From positions 1-64,000 of the forward strand of contig CAVEAL010000014.1 of assembly GCA_963613665.1 (NCBI GenBank): DNA of 64,000 nt, given 5' to 3'. Position 1 is the stretch's first letter. Every line of letters starts with the position of its first letter. Origin of the DNA: F23-B02 sp963613665 (lineage in GTDB: Bacteria > Bacillota > Clostridia > Oscillospirales > Oscillospiraceae). The notes under the pieces are model-generated. The model was not told where the DNA came from. It made no database searches and saw nothing but the letters and a program-made list of their open reading frames with translations. The translations under genes were made by a program, and so were the position numbers. Below are positions 45,239-54,198 of this stretch, piece after piece.

Positions 45239-45856
45239 TTATTCTTCGGGAAGCTCGAACTCGTCGGGAGGCACGGTCACGCCGTCCTCGAGCAAAGGCA
45301 GATACCAGTTCTCGTAGTAGTAGGGCGCTTCATCAGCCGGAACGTCGTCCCACTTCATGCCCCAGGGGCGAAGGAAGAAGACGTAGCCAAACGAGCCCTC
45401 CTCGGTCAGATAGTTGCCGATTATCTTTATCATGTGGTCGTATTCCGAGGAGATGACGAACTCCCATGCGCCGTTCTTCAGGTCGGTTCTCATGATCTCG
45501 CCGCCGGTCTGCTCGAGTATACTGCCGCCGGCACCGTCGGAGGTCATTTTCACCTTGGCTATGGCAACGGGCGAGCTCCTCGGGAGATCCTCGTCCCATA
45601 TGATGAAGCTGCCCTCGCCGTTTTTGTCAAGCTCAACGCTTGCGCAGCAGTCGAAATATGCGTTCTGCATGTAGTCATACTCGCCGGTAGCGTCGCCGCC
45701 TATCCACCAGCCGTACCAGTAGCCGTTCCAGTACTTCAGCTGCTCCGCGTCCGCCGTTCCGGCCGTGTCCTTGTCCTTATCGCCCCCGCCGCAGGCCGTG
45801 AGGCTAAAGACCATGAGCAGGGCGAGGACAAGGGCCAATGCTCTTCTCTTTTTCAT
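45239..45856 (-). CDS. Lipoprotein, function unknown
   Basis: A 205-residue protein with signal peptide and lipobox FSLTACGGGDKDKD. The mature domain is rich in Trp and Tyr (LKYWNGYWYGWWIGGDATGE) and ends YLPLLEDGVTVPPDE, which resembles the end of the lipoprotein at 41003-42097. Probably a beta-rich extracellular domain. The ATG at 45856 is preceded by AAAGGAG. It lies between the DUF4428 gene and the small lipoprotein with spacers of about 40 bases. Confidence 0.7.
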   Translation of the reverse strand: MKKRRALALVLALLMVFSLTACGGGDKDKDTAGTADAEQLKYWNGYWYGWWIGGDATGEYDYMQNAYFDCCASVELDKNGEGSFIIWDEDLPRSSPVAIAKVKMTSDGAGGSILEQTGGEIMRTDLKNGAWEFVISSEYDHMIKIIGNYLTEEGSFGYVFFLRPWGMKWDDVPADEAPYYYENWYLPLLEDGVTVPPDEFELPEE

Positions 45857-45897
45857 GTTTTTTCTCCTTTTTTTATTTTTGAATTTCCATGCGGCCG

Positions 45898-46668
45898 TTA
45901 CGGTCTCGGCGTGCCGCAGTATTCACAGAATCTGCCGCTGTTTGCTCCGCCGCAGGCGGGGCATGTCCACGGGCCTGCCGCCGCAGCTGCGGGCGAGGCC
46001 GGCTCCGCGGGAGCCTCCTGCGCTGCCTCGGACTCGCCTGCGCCCGTCCGTATGCGCTCAAGCTCCGAGCAGAGCTCCTCGCCCATCCGGCGGTACTGGC
46101 TGTATTCCACGCTGCTGTCGGGCTCTACCCGAGCCGCGATCGTGGGAGTGTAGTGAACCGAGCTTGAGTTGAGGCGGAAGCGCATCTCATCGAAATAGGG
46201 GCTGCTGACGCTTACGATGATGTTGAAATCATAGGAATACTCATAGCGCGGCGGATTATAGCTGATCTCCTTGCCGTCGGGACCCTCGCGCATGAGCTCA
46301 GAGCGCCCCTCGTCGATGTCCATCCGGCAGCCGGTGAGCGCGGAATAGTCCAGAATATCCGGATTTGCCTCCTCAAGATCGCGTGCGCGGGTCACGGTGA
46401 ACCAGCGGTGCGTCTCGTCCAGAAGCAGCTTCCTGTCCTCGCCGACCGAGCGGCTGATCTTGAACTGCGCCGCCCTGCCCCTGTTTTCCTCGCGGTAGGC
46501 AAGCTGCTGCTTTATCTCCTCCACCGTTGAGCTGCGGCGGTCGGAAAACCACGGCGACAGCTTTTTCGCGCAGTCCTTGCAGAGGTTGCCGTCCTCCAGT
46601 TTGCGGTTGCCCAGAAGGCCGATCTTCTCGCCGCAGACCGAGCAGTATTTTTTGTCAAACAAGCCCAT
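45898..46668 (-). CDS. DUF4428-like protein with N- and C-terminal zinc ribbons
   Basis: A 256-residue cytoplasmic protein. Residues 8-33 form the first ribbon (YCSVCGEKIGLLGNRKLEDG, LCKDC), matching DUF4428 proteins; 36-190 is a mixed domain, and an Ala/Pro linker leads to a C-terminal ribbon (WTCPACGGANSGRFCEYCGT) like those repeated in the SPFH protein encoded upstream. Shared C-terminal ribbons suggest that the two proteins interact or bind a common partner. No signal peptide. Confidence 0.72.
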   Translation of the reverse strand: MGLFDKKYCSVCGEKIGLLGNRKLEDGNLCKDCAKKLSPWFSDRRSSTVEEIKQQLAYREENRGRAAQFKISRSVGEDRKLLLDETHRWFTVTRARDLEEANPDILDYSALTGCRMDIDEGRSELMREGPDGKEISYNPPRYEYSYDFNIIVSVSSPYFDEMRFRLNSSSVHYTPTIAARVEPDSSVEYSQYRRMGEELCSELERIRTGAGESEAAQEAPAEPASPAAAAAGPWTCPACGGANSGRFCEYCGTPRP

Positions 46669-46674
46669 AGTCTG

Positions 46675-47175
46675 TTACTCCTTTATTTTTAGTAATTTTA
46701 TTGTTTCATCAGTGCCGTCGGGCAGCTCAAGCTCCATACAGAGCATGCCGTCGTCCTCGCCGGACTCGTGGCAGAGATATTCTGTCCTGCCCAGTGCCGT
46801 TCCGTCCGCGCTGCGCAGCTCGCGTCCGGCGGGGTAAAGCTCTGTCTGCTCGCTCCGGCCGGGCTGAAGGTATGTAAAGCTCAGCCCGCAGTTCAGTACG
46901 GTCTCACCGCCGAGCCTGAGCTCGAGGCCGCTGCCCTCGTCAATGAGCGCCAGCCAGCGGCCGTCGAAGCTTTCCCACGCGCCCTCCAGCACAGGCCAGA
47001 GGGCAGAATTGTCAATGTAGCTGTAGCCGCCGTCCAAAATCTCCAAATACTCCGGGTTTTCCATTCCGCCGCCTCCGTCCATGATGCTGTCGGTCACAAA
47101 GTGCCTGTACACGGCGGCGGCGGCAAAGCCGATGATCAGCCCGGCCAGAAAAATCCAAAGCATCCGGCGCTTCAT
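46675..47175 (-). CDS. Single-pass membrane protein, function unknown
   Basis: A 166-residue protein with an N-terminal membrane anchor (residues 5-22, MLWIFLAGLIIGFAAAAV) and a beta-rich outer region (YIDNSALWPVLEGAWESFDG, GLELRLGGETVLNCGLSFTY). The domain is of lipocalin-like size but has no motif I recognise. Its ATG overlaps the SPFH gene stop by four bases, so it is translationally coupled to that gene and probably works with it. Confidence 0.65.
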   Translation of the reverse strand: MKRRMLWIFLAGLIIGFAAAAVYRHFVTDSIMDGGGGMENPEYLEILDGGYSYIDNSALWPVLEGAWESFDGRWLALIDEGSGLELRLGGETVLNCGLSFTYLQPGRSEQTELYPAGRELRSADGTALGRTEYLCHESGEDDGMLCMELELPDGTDETIKLLKIKE

Positions 47176-48632
47176 CCGGTTATGTCCCCGTCGTCAAAGG
47201 GGTCTCCGCACTCAGGGCAGAACTTGGGCGGGTGCTTGGGATCCTCGGGCTCCCAGCCGCACTTGTCGCACTTGTACTGCGGTACGCCCGCGGGCTTCTT
47301 CGCGCCGCATTCGGAGCAGAATTTGCCCTTGTTCACCGCGCCGCAGGAGCAGGTCCAGCCGTCGGATGCCGGTGCGGGTCTCGGGCTGCCGCATTCGGGG
47401 CAGAACTTACCGGTGATGCCGCTCTGACCGCAGGAGCAGGTCCAGCTGTCCGCAGGGGGCTTGGGTTCCGGCTTCTTCGTGCCGCACTCGGGGCAGAACT
47501 TGCCTGTAATGCCGCTCTTTCCGCAGGAGCAGGTCCAACCCTCGGCCGCCGGTGCTGCGGGCGCTGCGGCAGGTGCGGGCTGCGCCGCCTGCTGCTGCAT
47601 CTGAGCCTGCTGCATCTGTTGCTGCTGTCCCATCTGGAAGAGGCTCTGGGCGTTCATGCCGCCGGCCTGACCGGCCATGCCCATGCCCATGAAGGCCATC
47701 GCCGGGCCTGCGCCCTGATTGGCGGCCGCCATCTTCATCGCCTCACTCTGGCTGCCCACGAGCTGTGCCGCAGCGCGGGTCGGATCCATGAATGCCGCGT
47801 TACGCTGCAGATCCTTGATCATCTTCTCGTCTTCCTCGTCGGCCTTGACGCTGGAAACACCGAAGGATACGATCTCCATGCCGCGCAGATCGCGCCACTT
47901 GGCGGAAAGCTGCTCGTTGAGAGCGTCGGACAGCTCCGCCGTGTGGCCCGGGAGCGCCGAGTAGCGTATGCCCATCTCGGATATCCTGGAGAATGCCGGC
48001 TGGAGCGCCGTTAACAGCTCCGTTCTCATCTGGCCGGAGAGGTTCTCCATCTTGTAGTCCTCCGTGACGTTGCCGCAGACGTTGGTGTAGAACAGCAGGG
48101 GGTTGCTAAGCCGGATGCTGTACTCGCCGAAGCACTTGATGCCGATGTCGATGTCGATACCGGCGCGCTGATCGACCACTCTGAATGGTACGGGAGACGC
48201 CGTGCCGTACTTGTTGCCGATGAGCTCCTTTGTATTGAAGTAGTAAACTCTCTGATCCTTGGGAGCCTCGCCGCCGAAGGTGAAGCGCTTGCCGACGTTT
48301 GCAAAGACCTTCTTCACGTTCTCGCCAAGGTTTCCGCAGAAGATGCTGGGCTCGGTGGACATATCATAAGTATACTCGCCGGGCTCTGCGCACACGTCCA
48401 CGACCTTGCCCTGCTCAACGATGAGCATGCACTGTCCGTCCGCGATGGCGATCAGCGAGCCGTTGGAGATGATGTTTTCGTCGCCCTTTGTGTTGCTGGA
48501 GCGGCCCGTTACCTTTTTCCGTCCCTTTACTGCCAGCACATCCGAGGGTATCGCCTCACAGTAAAAATACTCTTTCCACTGGTCGGCCAGCACGCCGCCG
48601 GCCGCGCCTACCGCAGCTTTTATAAGTCCCAT
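47172..48632 (-). CDS. SPFH-domain protein with four C-terminal zinc ribbons, YdjI-like
   Basis: A 486-residue protein. Residues 20-310 form the SPFH/virion-core-like domain (YFYCEAIPSDVLAVKGRKKV, RVVDQRAGIDIDIGIKCFGE). A Gln/Ala/Met-rich linker (about 340-375) precedes four zinc ribbons (WTCSCGKSGITGKFCPECGT and three variants, the last YKCDKCGWEPEDP). B. subtilis YdjI, an SPFH protein with a zinc ribbon, gathers PspA, YdjG and YdjH at the membrane. Four ribbons is more than usual and suggests a scaffold. Start ATG at 48632 has AAAGGCGGA upstream. Confidence 0.85.
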   Translation of the reverse strand: MGLIKAAVGAAGGVLADQWKEYFYCEAIPSDVLAVKGRKKVTGRSSNTKGDENIISNGSLIAIADGQCMLIVEQGKVVDVCAEPGEYTYDMSTEPSIFCGNLGENVKKVFANVGKRFTFGGEAPKDQRVYYFNTKELIGNKYGTASPVPFRVVDQRAGIDIDIGIKCFGEYSIRLSNPLLFYTNVCGNVTEDYKMENLSGQMRTELLTALQPAFSRISEMGIRYSALPGHTAELSDALNEQLSAKWRDLRGMEIVSFGVSSVKADEEDEKMIKDLQRNAAFMDPTRAAAQLVGSQSEAMKMAAANQGAGPAMAFMGMGMAGQAGGMNAQSLFQMGQQQQMQQAQMQQQAAQPAPAAAPAAPAAEGWTCSCGKSGITGKFCPECGTKKPEPKPPADSWTCSCGQSGITGKFCPECGSPRPAPASDGWTCSCGAVNKGKFCSECGAKKPAGVPQYKCDKCGWEPEDPKHPPKFCPECGDPFDDGDITG

Positions 48633-48860
48633 AATCTTGTTCCGCCTTTCTTTATTTGTTACTTGTTTACTTACAGTTTTCCCCCGCGCTTCACGCCCGG
48701 GTCAAAGCAAGGACAGAATAACCGGCCTTGCTCAAGCGGCGGGACACAGCGTTTTCTTCTGTGCCTCCCCGCTCAGTGGGAGTGCGGGCGGCGGCGGGGT
48801 GCCGCCGCCCTTGTGTATTTTGTGGTTTTGCCGTGGTTTACATGTAAGTGTTTCCGCCTG
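48633..48860 (-). promoter_or_regulatory. 228-base spacer with three hairpins between the SLH and SPFH genes
   Basis: No gene is seen. Going with minus-strand transcription there is a GC-rich 10-bp stem at about 48789-48813 (GGGCGGCGGC/GCCGCCGCCC), then an imperfect stem (about 48735-48775), then GCAAGG/CCTTGC (about 48703-48728), before the SPFH ribosome binding site. None has a clear T run. It may attenuate or process the long transcript, or hold an internal promoter. Confidence 0.4.
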
Positions 48861-51800
48861 TCACTTCAGCAGCCGCCAGATGAAGGTGACCGCCTGACCG
48901 CGTGTACAGGTATCGGAGGGTGCAAAGGTGGTATCGGTCATGCCGTATGTGATGTTGTATGCGACCGCCCACATCACCGCATCATAGCAGAAGCTGCCGG
49001 GCTTAACGTCCGTGAAGGGATTTTCCGCCTCGATCGCCGGAGAGCCCTTGTAGCGGTACAGGAAGGTGACTATATGGCCGCGGGTGCAGGTATCCGTCGG
49101 TGAGAAGGTGGTGTCGGTCGTGCCCTTGGTAATGCCGTTTTCGACCGCCCACATTATCGCCTTATAGTGCGCGCTGCTTTCGCTGACGTCGGTGAACGGG
49201 TTCTTTACGTCGGCGGAGACCTCGGGTGAACCGACCGCGCGGTACAGGAATGCTACGATCTCTGCGCGGGTGCAGCCTTCCTTCACGCCGAAGGTATCGC
49301 TCGTGCGGCCACTCGTGATCTTGTTTTCGTAAGCCCAGCCGATCGCGTCGGCGTAGGGGCTGTCCTTGCTCACGTCCTTGAACGGCAGCGGCGCGGTATA
49401 GTTCGGATCGGCGGCACCGCAGACCGAGCACTTGCCGTCAGCATAGCTATGCGCAAGCATCGGGGTAAGCTCCTGCTTTACGATCACCGCATTGCAGCCC
49501 GAGCAGTGCTTGCCCTCGGTAAGCCCCGTCGCCGTGCATGTTGCGGCGACTGCGGGATCTGTCACGATGCTGTGAGTGTGCGGCGAAGCGTTTATCCGGT
49601 ATTCGGCTCTGACCGTCACGGCCTCGCCGGGCATCACGAAGCTTGTTTCGCTTGCTTTTTCATCGGCAAGCTCCGCGTTTCCGGTGACGACGACCCACTT
49701 TGTAAAGCTCGCGTAATAGGGCACATCAGCCGTCAGCTTGACGGTTGCACCCTTGGCCGCAGAGATCGTGTCGGCGGTTCCGCAGCTTACGGTGACAGGA
49801 TATTCCTTGAGGCCTGTTTCCTGCGTCTGAACATAGGCGCAGGCGGTGCAGGTACGGGTGCGCACGCCCTTGGCGGTATCCGTGGGTTCGGTCGTCCACG
49901 TCCACGCGCCGTAGCTGTGGGCCTTCTTATTCAGCTGCTCGGTGCAGGTCGCCTTTGTGCAGACGTTCCAATGGTGGGTATCGTTGCTCTGCATCGTGCC
50001 GTCAGTATGCGTATGCACAAGAGCCGGCACGGCCTTGGCCTCGTAGTAGGCTTCACAGGTGCCGCACTGGCGGCACAGGATAGCTCCGTGTTCCTCGGTT
50101 GGCTCGATGCCATTATAGTACGACCATTCGTCGAAGGTATGCGCTCCGGGCGGGTCTGTTACGTTTGCGAAATCCTGCGTGCCGCAGTACCGGCATTCGT
50201 AGGCGTGCTGTATGGACGCGCCTTCGGGATAGTGGTCAGCATAGCTCCACTCGCTGTAAATGTCCTTGAGTTCATCGGGCACAACGAAATTTTTCGCGCC
50301 CTTGGGAAGGATCGGACCGTAGCCCATCCAGTCATGCTTGCCGGTGGGACTGGGTATGCCCTCGATGCCGCCGCTGCCCGTACACTCGGGCAGGACCTTG
50401 CCGACCTCATACGGTTCGCCCTGCCAGCCGCAGATCTTACAGACGTCCTTCACCTTAGCCTTGCTTGCCGTCGTAGCCGGGCTGACGACCAGCTGCACCT
50501 TGGTATGCTCGGCTTTCTCGAACACATTTGCAGCATAGTCACCAGAGGAGGTGTAATGCTTTTCGCCCATGCAGGCGCGCCAATGGTATGTATCGTCAAA
50601 GAAGTTTTCAGACGTGCCGTCGTAATAAGTAGCCGACCAGCCGGGATGGTAGTTGTGCTCGACCTTGCCCTTGGCGGTCGCACTTTTCACTTCGTTGCCG
50701 CCCGCGTCGGTAATGACGCAGTAGACCAGGAAGTTCGGGTCCTCCACGCAGGCGGTAGACCCTGGCGTGATGGTCAGGGTCGCGGTGTCGGAGCCGCTGA
50801 AGATTTCGCCGTCTGTGCAGAGATGGTAAATCGGCGATTCATTTGTGAAGAAGGCGCAGTACCAATGGTACTCCAGCCCGTCGCCGAGCGCGGTGACGCT
50901 GAAGCTCATCGTATCCGAGGTATCCGAGCCGTCGGCAGTGACCTTTGCGGAATCGTTTTTCGGGTTTGCCTTGATCACGGGGGGCTTTACATGCCAGCAG
51001 TCAACGCAGGTGAAGGTACCGTTATAGCGGTGGGGCACGGTGCCGCCCTCGGTTTTATTGCAGACTTCGCAGGTGAGAACGTGACCGTTTTCCTCTGACG
51101 GAGCGGTATTCGTGCCGTCCATGTCCTGCCAGTACTGATCGACGCACTCGAAATTGACGTCAATGGTGACATTCACTTCTCCGGCGGCGTTTTTGACCAC
51201 ACAGATGAAGCGGGAGGCGGTCTTATCGTCGTCATCGCAGGTGGAGAGATCCGCGCCGAAGTAATCCTGCACCTTGAATCTCAGGCGGGCGTTGGTCTGA
51301 CCGGCAAGCATTACGCCGCCGTCGCCTTCCTCAACGGCCTCCTCATACCACTGATAGCTGAGTCCCTCGCCGCTTGCGACGACATAGATGGTCATATACT
51401 GGTCTTCGGTTGAATCGCTGTGGTAGACCTTGGGGTCCTTGCTGTAGTCCACGATGACCGGCGCGTCGATGTCGCAGTAATCGCACACGGTGCAGCGGTG
51501 GTCCACGAGGCTATGGCTTCCCGTCTCCATTTTCACGCCGCAGATGCCGCAGTTTCTCCAATGGCCGCCGGCATCGCCCCAGAAGGGTCCCTCCGCCGTG
51601 CATTCGTGCGGACCGATCTCGGGGATAGTCTCGCTCTTTAGCTCATAGCCGCAGACGCCGCAGAGCAGCTTTTTCACGCCGGTGCTCGTCGTCGTTGCGG
51701 GGGTAACTACCGTCCAGCCGTAGGTGACATGCTTCTGCACGGGGAAGTTATACAGCTTCGCGCCGCAGTCCTCGCAGTTTTTCCAGTGGCCGCCGGCATT

Positions 51801-53384
51801 GCTTTGCCAGTCGCTCAGATTTGCATGCGTGCAGATCTCATGATCACAGCTCGTAATGCACTGATCATCCTTATAACAGTAATGGTTCTGCCACTCGTAG
51901 CTGCCGACGCAGTATCCGTGCGTGCAGCCGAGCTTTTCAGCGGCGGCGGCACAGCAGTCAAGGCACAGGCCGCAGTCGGAGCAGATGTTCTCCATCTCAA
52001 AGCACCTATTGCACACGGTGCAGAAGTGCTCCTCCCACTTGCCGTCGTTGGGGCAGGTGAAGTCGTGCTTGCAGCTGCCGCGGTTGGCGTCGCAGCAGCG
52101 CTTGCATTCGCCGCAGACGGAGCAGTATTCGTCGATGCAGTGTCCGTTCGCGCACCAGTGCTTATCCCAGTCGTCGCTTTCCATGCAGATTTCGTGCGAG
52201 CAGCCCTCGTCGCTGCTGCGCTTATGGCAGCACTCATAGCAGCGGACATCGCTGCACTCCTCGCACAGCTCGTCTTCATAGAAGCATTCTCCGCACTCGG
52301 AGCAGACGTGGTCTTCCCGATCGGGGTCTTCGGCGCAATAATCGTGCTCGCACTTGTTTTCATCGCAGCACTGCTCGCACAGTTCGCAGTAGTCGCATAT
52401 CTCGCCGTAGGTGCAGGTGGGATGCTCGCATTCGCCGAGATGGCCGCTGTCTTCGATGGTCGCCACGCAGTATTCGTCGCAGACGCAGCCGTAAGTATCA
52501 TAAACGTTTTCAAGGCAGCAGGTCCTGCAAAGGCCGCAGTCCTCGCACAGCTCGTCTCCTTTGCACAGCGCACATTCCTCGCACTGCTCGCAGGTAAACT
52601 CCTTCGCGCAATCCGAACAGTGAGTGCCCTCGCCGCCGGTTTCGCACCAGGGACCGCCGTTGCCGACATGCTCGCCGCATTCGGAGCAATGATGACCGTT
52701 GCCCTCGCAGCAGGACAGGCAGATAAAGTAATCGGCCGCGTCCGCGATACACTCGCTTTCATAATCGGCATAAAATGCGCAGTCGCCGCACAGGATGCAG
52801 TGGGACTTGCCCTCCGCGCATTCGTTGCACATCAGGCAATCAAAGCAGTAGTCAAACCATTCGCCGTAGAAGCAGTTTCCGCAGTCAACGCAGATCACCG
52901 CGCAGTCTTCGCAGTGGGTGGGAGAATCTCCGGGGTGAGTGGCATTGCAGCCCTTGTCCTCAAAGCACGCGTCGCACTCACTGCAATGGAGGTCATACTC
53001 ATTTTTCGCACACCACTCGCAGAAGCCGCAGGTGCTGCATATATCAAATACGCTGCACTGGCCGCAGTTATTGCAGTGGTCAGAGTCGTTATACGCGTCA
53101 TCAAAGCACATTCCGCAGTGGTCGCAGAACCAGTCATCCTCGAAAACCAACCTGCATGCGTCGCATTCCGGACAGGGATGGTTTCGCTCATAGCAGTCGC
53201 TTTGGGTGCAGGTGTCGCTGCACGCGTCGCAGCTTGCGCATTTATAGTCGTCCCAATGGTAGTGGCCGCAATCGGGACAATTCGTTCCGTCCGAGTAGTC
53301 CGCGTGGACATGGAACGTCATGCCGGGGAGCAATCCTATGACCATTGCAAGGCACATCAGGATACTCAGCAGTCGTTTCTTCAT
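48861..53384 (-). CDS. Giant cysteine-rich secreted protein with SLH anchor
   Basis: A 1507-residue exported protein. Signal peptide 1-28 (LLSILMCLAMVIGLLPGMTF). Residues 33 to about 540 hold roughly 99 cysteines by hand count, mostly as repeated CxxC and CxxCxxC units (CSECDAC, CDHCGMC, CSVCGECKRCC). Next come Ig-like segments and isolated Cys pairs (about 560-1300), including GHWRNCGICG, and finally three SLH domains in the last 190 residues (FKDVSKDSPYADAIGWAYEN). The start at 53384 has AGGAG; the upstream frame is not coding. So many thiols outside the cell could bind metals or form a disulfide net. It lies upstream of the SPFH module in the same direction. Confidence 0.85.
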   Translation of the reverse strand: MKKRLLSILMCLAMVIGLLPGMTFHVHADYSDGTNCPDCGHYHWDDYKCASCDACSDTCTQSDCYERNHPCPECDACRLVFEDDWFCDHCGMCFDDAYNDSDHCNNCGQCSVFDICSTCGFCEWCAKNEYDLHCSECDACFEDKGCNATHPGDSPTHCEDCAVICVDCGNCFYGEWFDYCFDCLMCNECAEGKSHCILCGDCAFYADYESECIADAADYFICLSCCEGNGHHCSECGEHVGNGGPWCETGGEGTHCSDCAKEFTCEQCEECALCKGDELCEDCGLCRTCCLENVYDTYGCVCDEYCVATIEDSGHLGECEHPTCTYGEICDYCELCEQCCDENKCEHDYCAEDPDREDHVCSECGECFYEDELCEECSDVRCYECCHKRSSDEGCSHEICMESDDWDKHWCANGHCIDEYCSVCGECKRCCDANRGSCKHDFTCPNDGKWEEHFCTVCNRCFEMENICSDCGLCLDCCAAAAEKLGCTHGYCVGSYEWQNHYCYKDDQCITSCDHEICTHANLSDWQSNAGGHWKNCEDCGAKLYNFPVQKHVTYGWTVVTPATTTSTGVKKLLCGVCGYELKSETIPEIGPHECTAEGPFWGDAGGHWRNCGICGVKMETGSHSLVDHRCTVCDYCDIDAPVIVDYSKDPKVYHSDSTEDQYMTIYVVASGEGLSYQWYEEAVEEGDGGVMLAGQTNARLRFKVQDYFGADLSTCDDDDKTASRFICVVKNAAGEVNVTIDVNFECVDQYWQDMDGTNTAPSEENGHVLTCEVCNKTEGGTVPHRYNGTFTCVDCWHVKPPVIKANPKNDSAKVTADGSDTSDTMSFSVTALGDGLEYHWYCAFFTNESPIYHLCTDGEIFSGSDTATLTITPGSTACVEDPNFLVYCVITDAGGNEVKSATAKGKVEHNYHPGWSATYYDGTSENFFDDTYHWRACMGEKHYTSSGDYAANVFEKAEHTKVQLVVSPATTASKAKVKDVCKICGWQGEPYEVGKVLPECTGSGGIEGIPSPTGKHDWMGYGPILPKGAKNFVVPDELKDIYSEWSYADHYPEGASIQHAYECRYCGTQDFANVTDPPGAHTFDEWSYYNGIEPTEEHGAILCRQCGTCEAYYEAKAVPALVHTHTDGTMQSNDTHHWNVCTKATCTEQLNKKAHSYGAWTWTTEPTDTAKGVRTRTCTACAYVQTQETGLKEYPVTVSCGTADTISAAKGATVKLTADVPYYASFTKWVVVTGNAELADEKASETSFVMPGEAVTVRAEYRINASPHTHSIVTDPAVAATCTATGLTEGKHCSGCNAVIVKQELTPMLAHSYADGKCSVCGAADPNYTAPLPFKDVSKDSPYADAIGWAYENKITSGRTSDTFGVKEGCTRAEIVAFLYRAVGSPEVSADVKNPFTDVSESSAHYKAIMWAVENGITKGTTDTTFSPTDTCTRGHIVTFLYRYKGSPAIEAENPFTDVKPGSFCYDAVMWAVAYNITYGMTDTTFAPSDTCTRGQAVTFIWRLLK

Positions 53385-53398
53385 TTGTTTCTCCTTTT

Positions 53399-53887
53399 TT
53401 AATATTTTTCGGTGCAGGGTGCTCGGCTTTTGCCGTCCGTCAGGGCTTCCGCAGCCTCCGCGATCCACTCCCGCCCCTGCTGCGGAGTGAGGTCGCCTAT
53501 GAAATAGCCGTTTATGAGCTTCAGCTCCACGGCCTTGTCCAGTGCGGGCAGTCTTTCCGGGTGTCCGTCCGCGCACAGGAGATATATCCGGCAGTCCGGC
53601 CGCTTCCGCTTTATCTCGACGGCAATGCCGCAGCGCCCGGAAACATCCCTGTCCTCGGCATTGTCGGAAAAGTCCGTCTCAAGCAGCAGAAGATCCGCCT
53701 GTCCGTTCTCGCACTGCCATACCACGTCGTCAAAATCGTCCGACAGTATGGCCAGCGGGCGGCAGCCGCCCAGCTTTTCCAGCCAGTCCGCCGCTCTTCG
53801 GGTCATAGCCGGAGTTGTAAAGCACACGGCAGCCGCGGGCAGGACCCGTTCTTCTCCGCAGCCCTTCTTTTTTTGGAAAAGGCTCAT
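53399..53887 (-). CDS. Receiver-like domain protein, probably degenerate
   Basis: A 162-residue cytoplasmic protein with the rhythm of a CheY-like receiver: PLAILSDDFDDVVWQCENGQ, then ADLLLLETDFSD where a phosphorylated Asp usually lies (here ETD, with acidic residues), and RIYLLCADGHPERLPALDKA. Canonical Lys and Thr/Ser positions are hard to find, so it may be an unphosphorylated relative. No output domain. It sits 14 bases before the Cys-rich gene and overlaps the zinc-ribbon gene upstream by four bases. Confidence 0.45.
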   Translation of the reverse strand: MSLFQKKKGCGEERVLPAAAVCFTTPAMTRRAADWLEKLGGCRPLAILSDDFDDVVWQCENGQADLLLLETDFSDNAEDRDVSGRCGIAVEIKRKRPDCRIYLLCADGHPERLPALDKAVELKLINGYFIGDLTPQQGREWIAEAAEALTDGKSRAPCTEKY

Positions 53888-54198
53888 ACCGCAGTCCCCC
53901 GTCTCCGTGCCGTACCGGACTTAGGCAGCTGCGTCCCGCATTCCGGGCAGTATACCGCAACATCCGTAACGGCAACTCCGCAGCCGGGACAGCAGCGGTG
54001 ACGCGAGCGGTAAAAGTCATAGAGCGTCTTTTCCGGCAGCACCGCGCCGCAGTCGGTGCAGTGCGTATCCTGCACGCGGTTGGCTCTGCCGCACTCCGTG
54101 CAGACCTTGCGCCGCCGCATGACTTCCGGTCCGAAGCCGTATTCCAGCAGCGTCACCTGACGCAGGGCCTTCTTCGCCCTCAGATCGTACTCGCTCAT
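53884..54198 (-). CDS. Small zinc-ribbon protein
   Basis: A 104-residue protein with two zinc ribbons or one four-Cys pair set: KVCTECGRANRVQDTHCTDC and CCPGCGVAVTDVAVYCPECG. It starts MSEYDLRAKKALRQ; the ATG at 54198 follows GGAGGGGACGGAAGT, while the longer frame upstream lies in the neighbouring gene. ATGA overlaps link it to both neighbours. Cytoplasmic, without membrane segment. Function unknown; adaptor or metal-binding role likely. Confidence 0.7.
   Translation of the reverse strand: MSEYDLRAKKALRQVTLLEYGFGPEVMRRRKVCTECGRANRVQDTHCTDCGAVLPEKTLYDFYRSRHRCCPGCGVAVTDVAVYCPECGTQLPKSGTARRRGTAV

Noticed and set aside
48861..53384. Possible CRISPR array or tandem DNA repeat in the Cys-rich gene
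   Set aside because: The repetition is at the protein level (CxxC units) with variable spacing and no constant DNA repeat or spacer length. No cas genes are nearby.
49449..53402. Two 550-codon plus-strand frames opposite the giant Cys-rich gene
   Set aside because: The repeated Cys codons on the minus strand read as Ala/Val/Arg repeats here. The minus-strand frame has signal peptide, SLH domains and ribosome binding site, so the plus frames are shadows.
53399..53887. Classical response regulator
   Set aside because: The rhythm of a receiver is visible, but the Asp/Lys/Thr set is not clear, and there is no output domain or kinase nearby. It is kept only as receiver-like.
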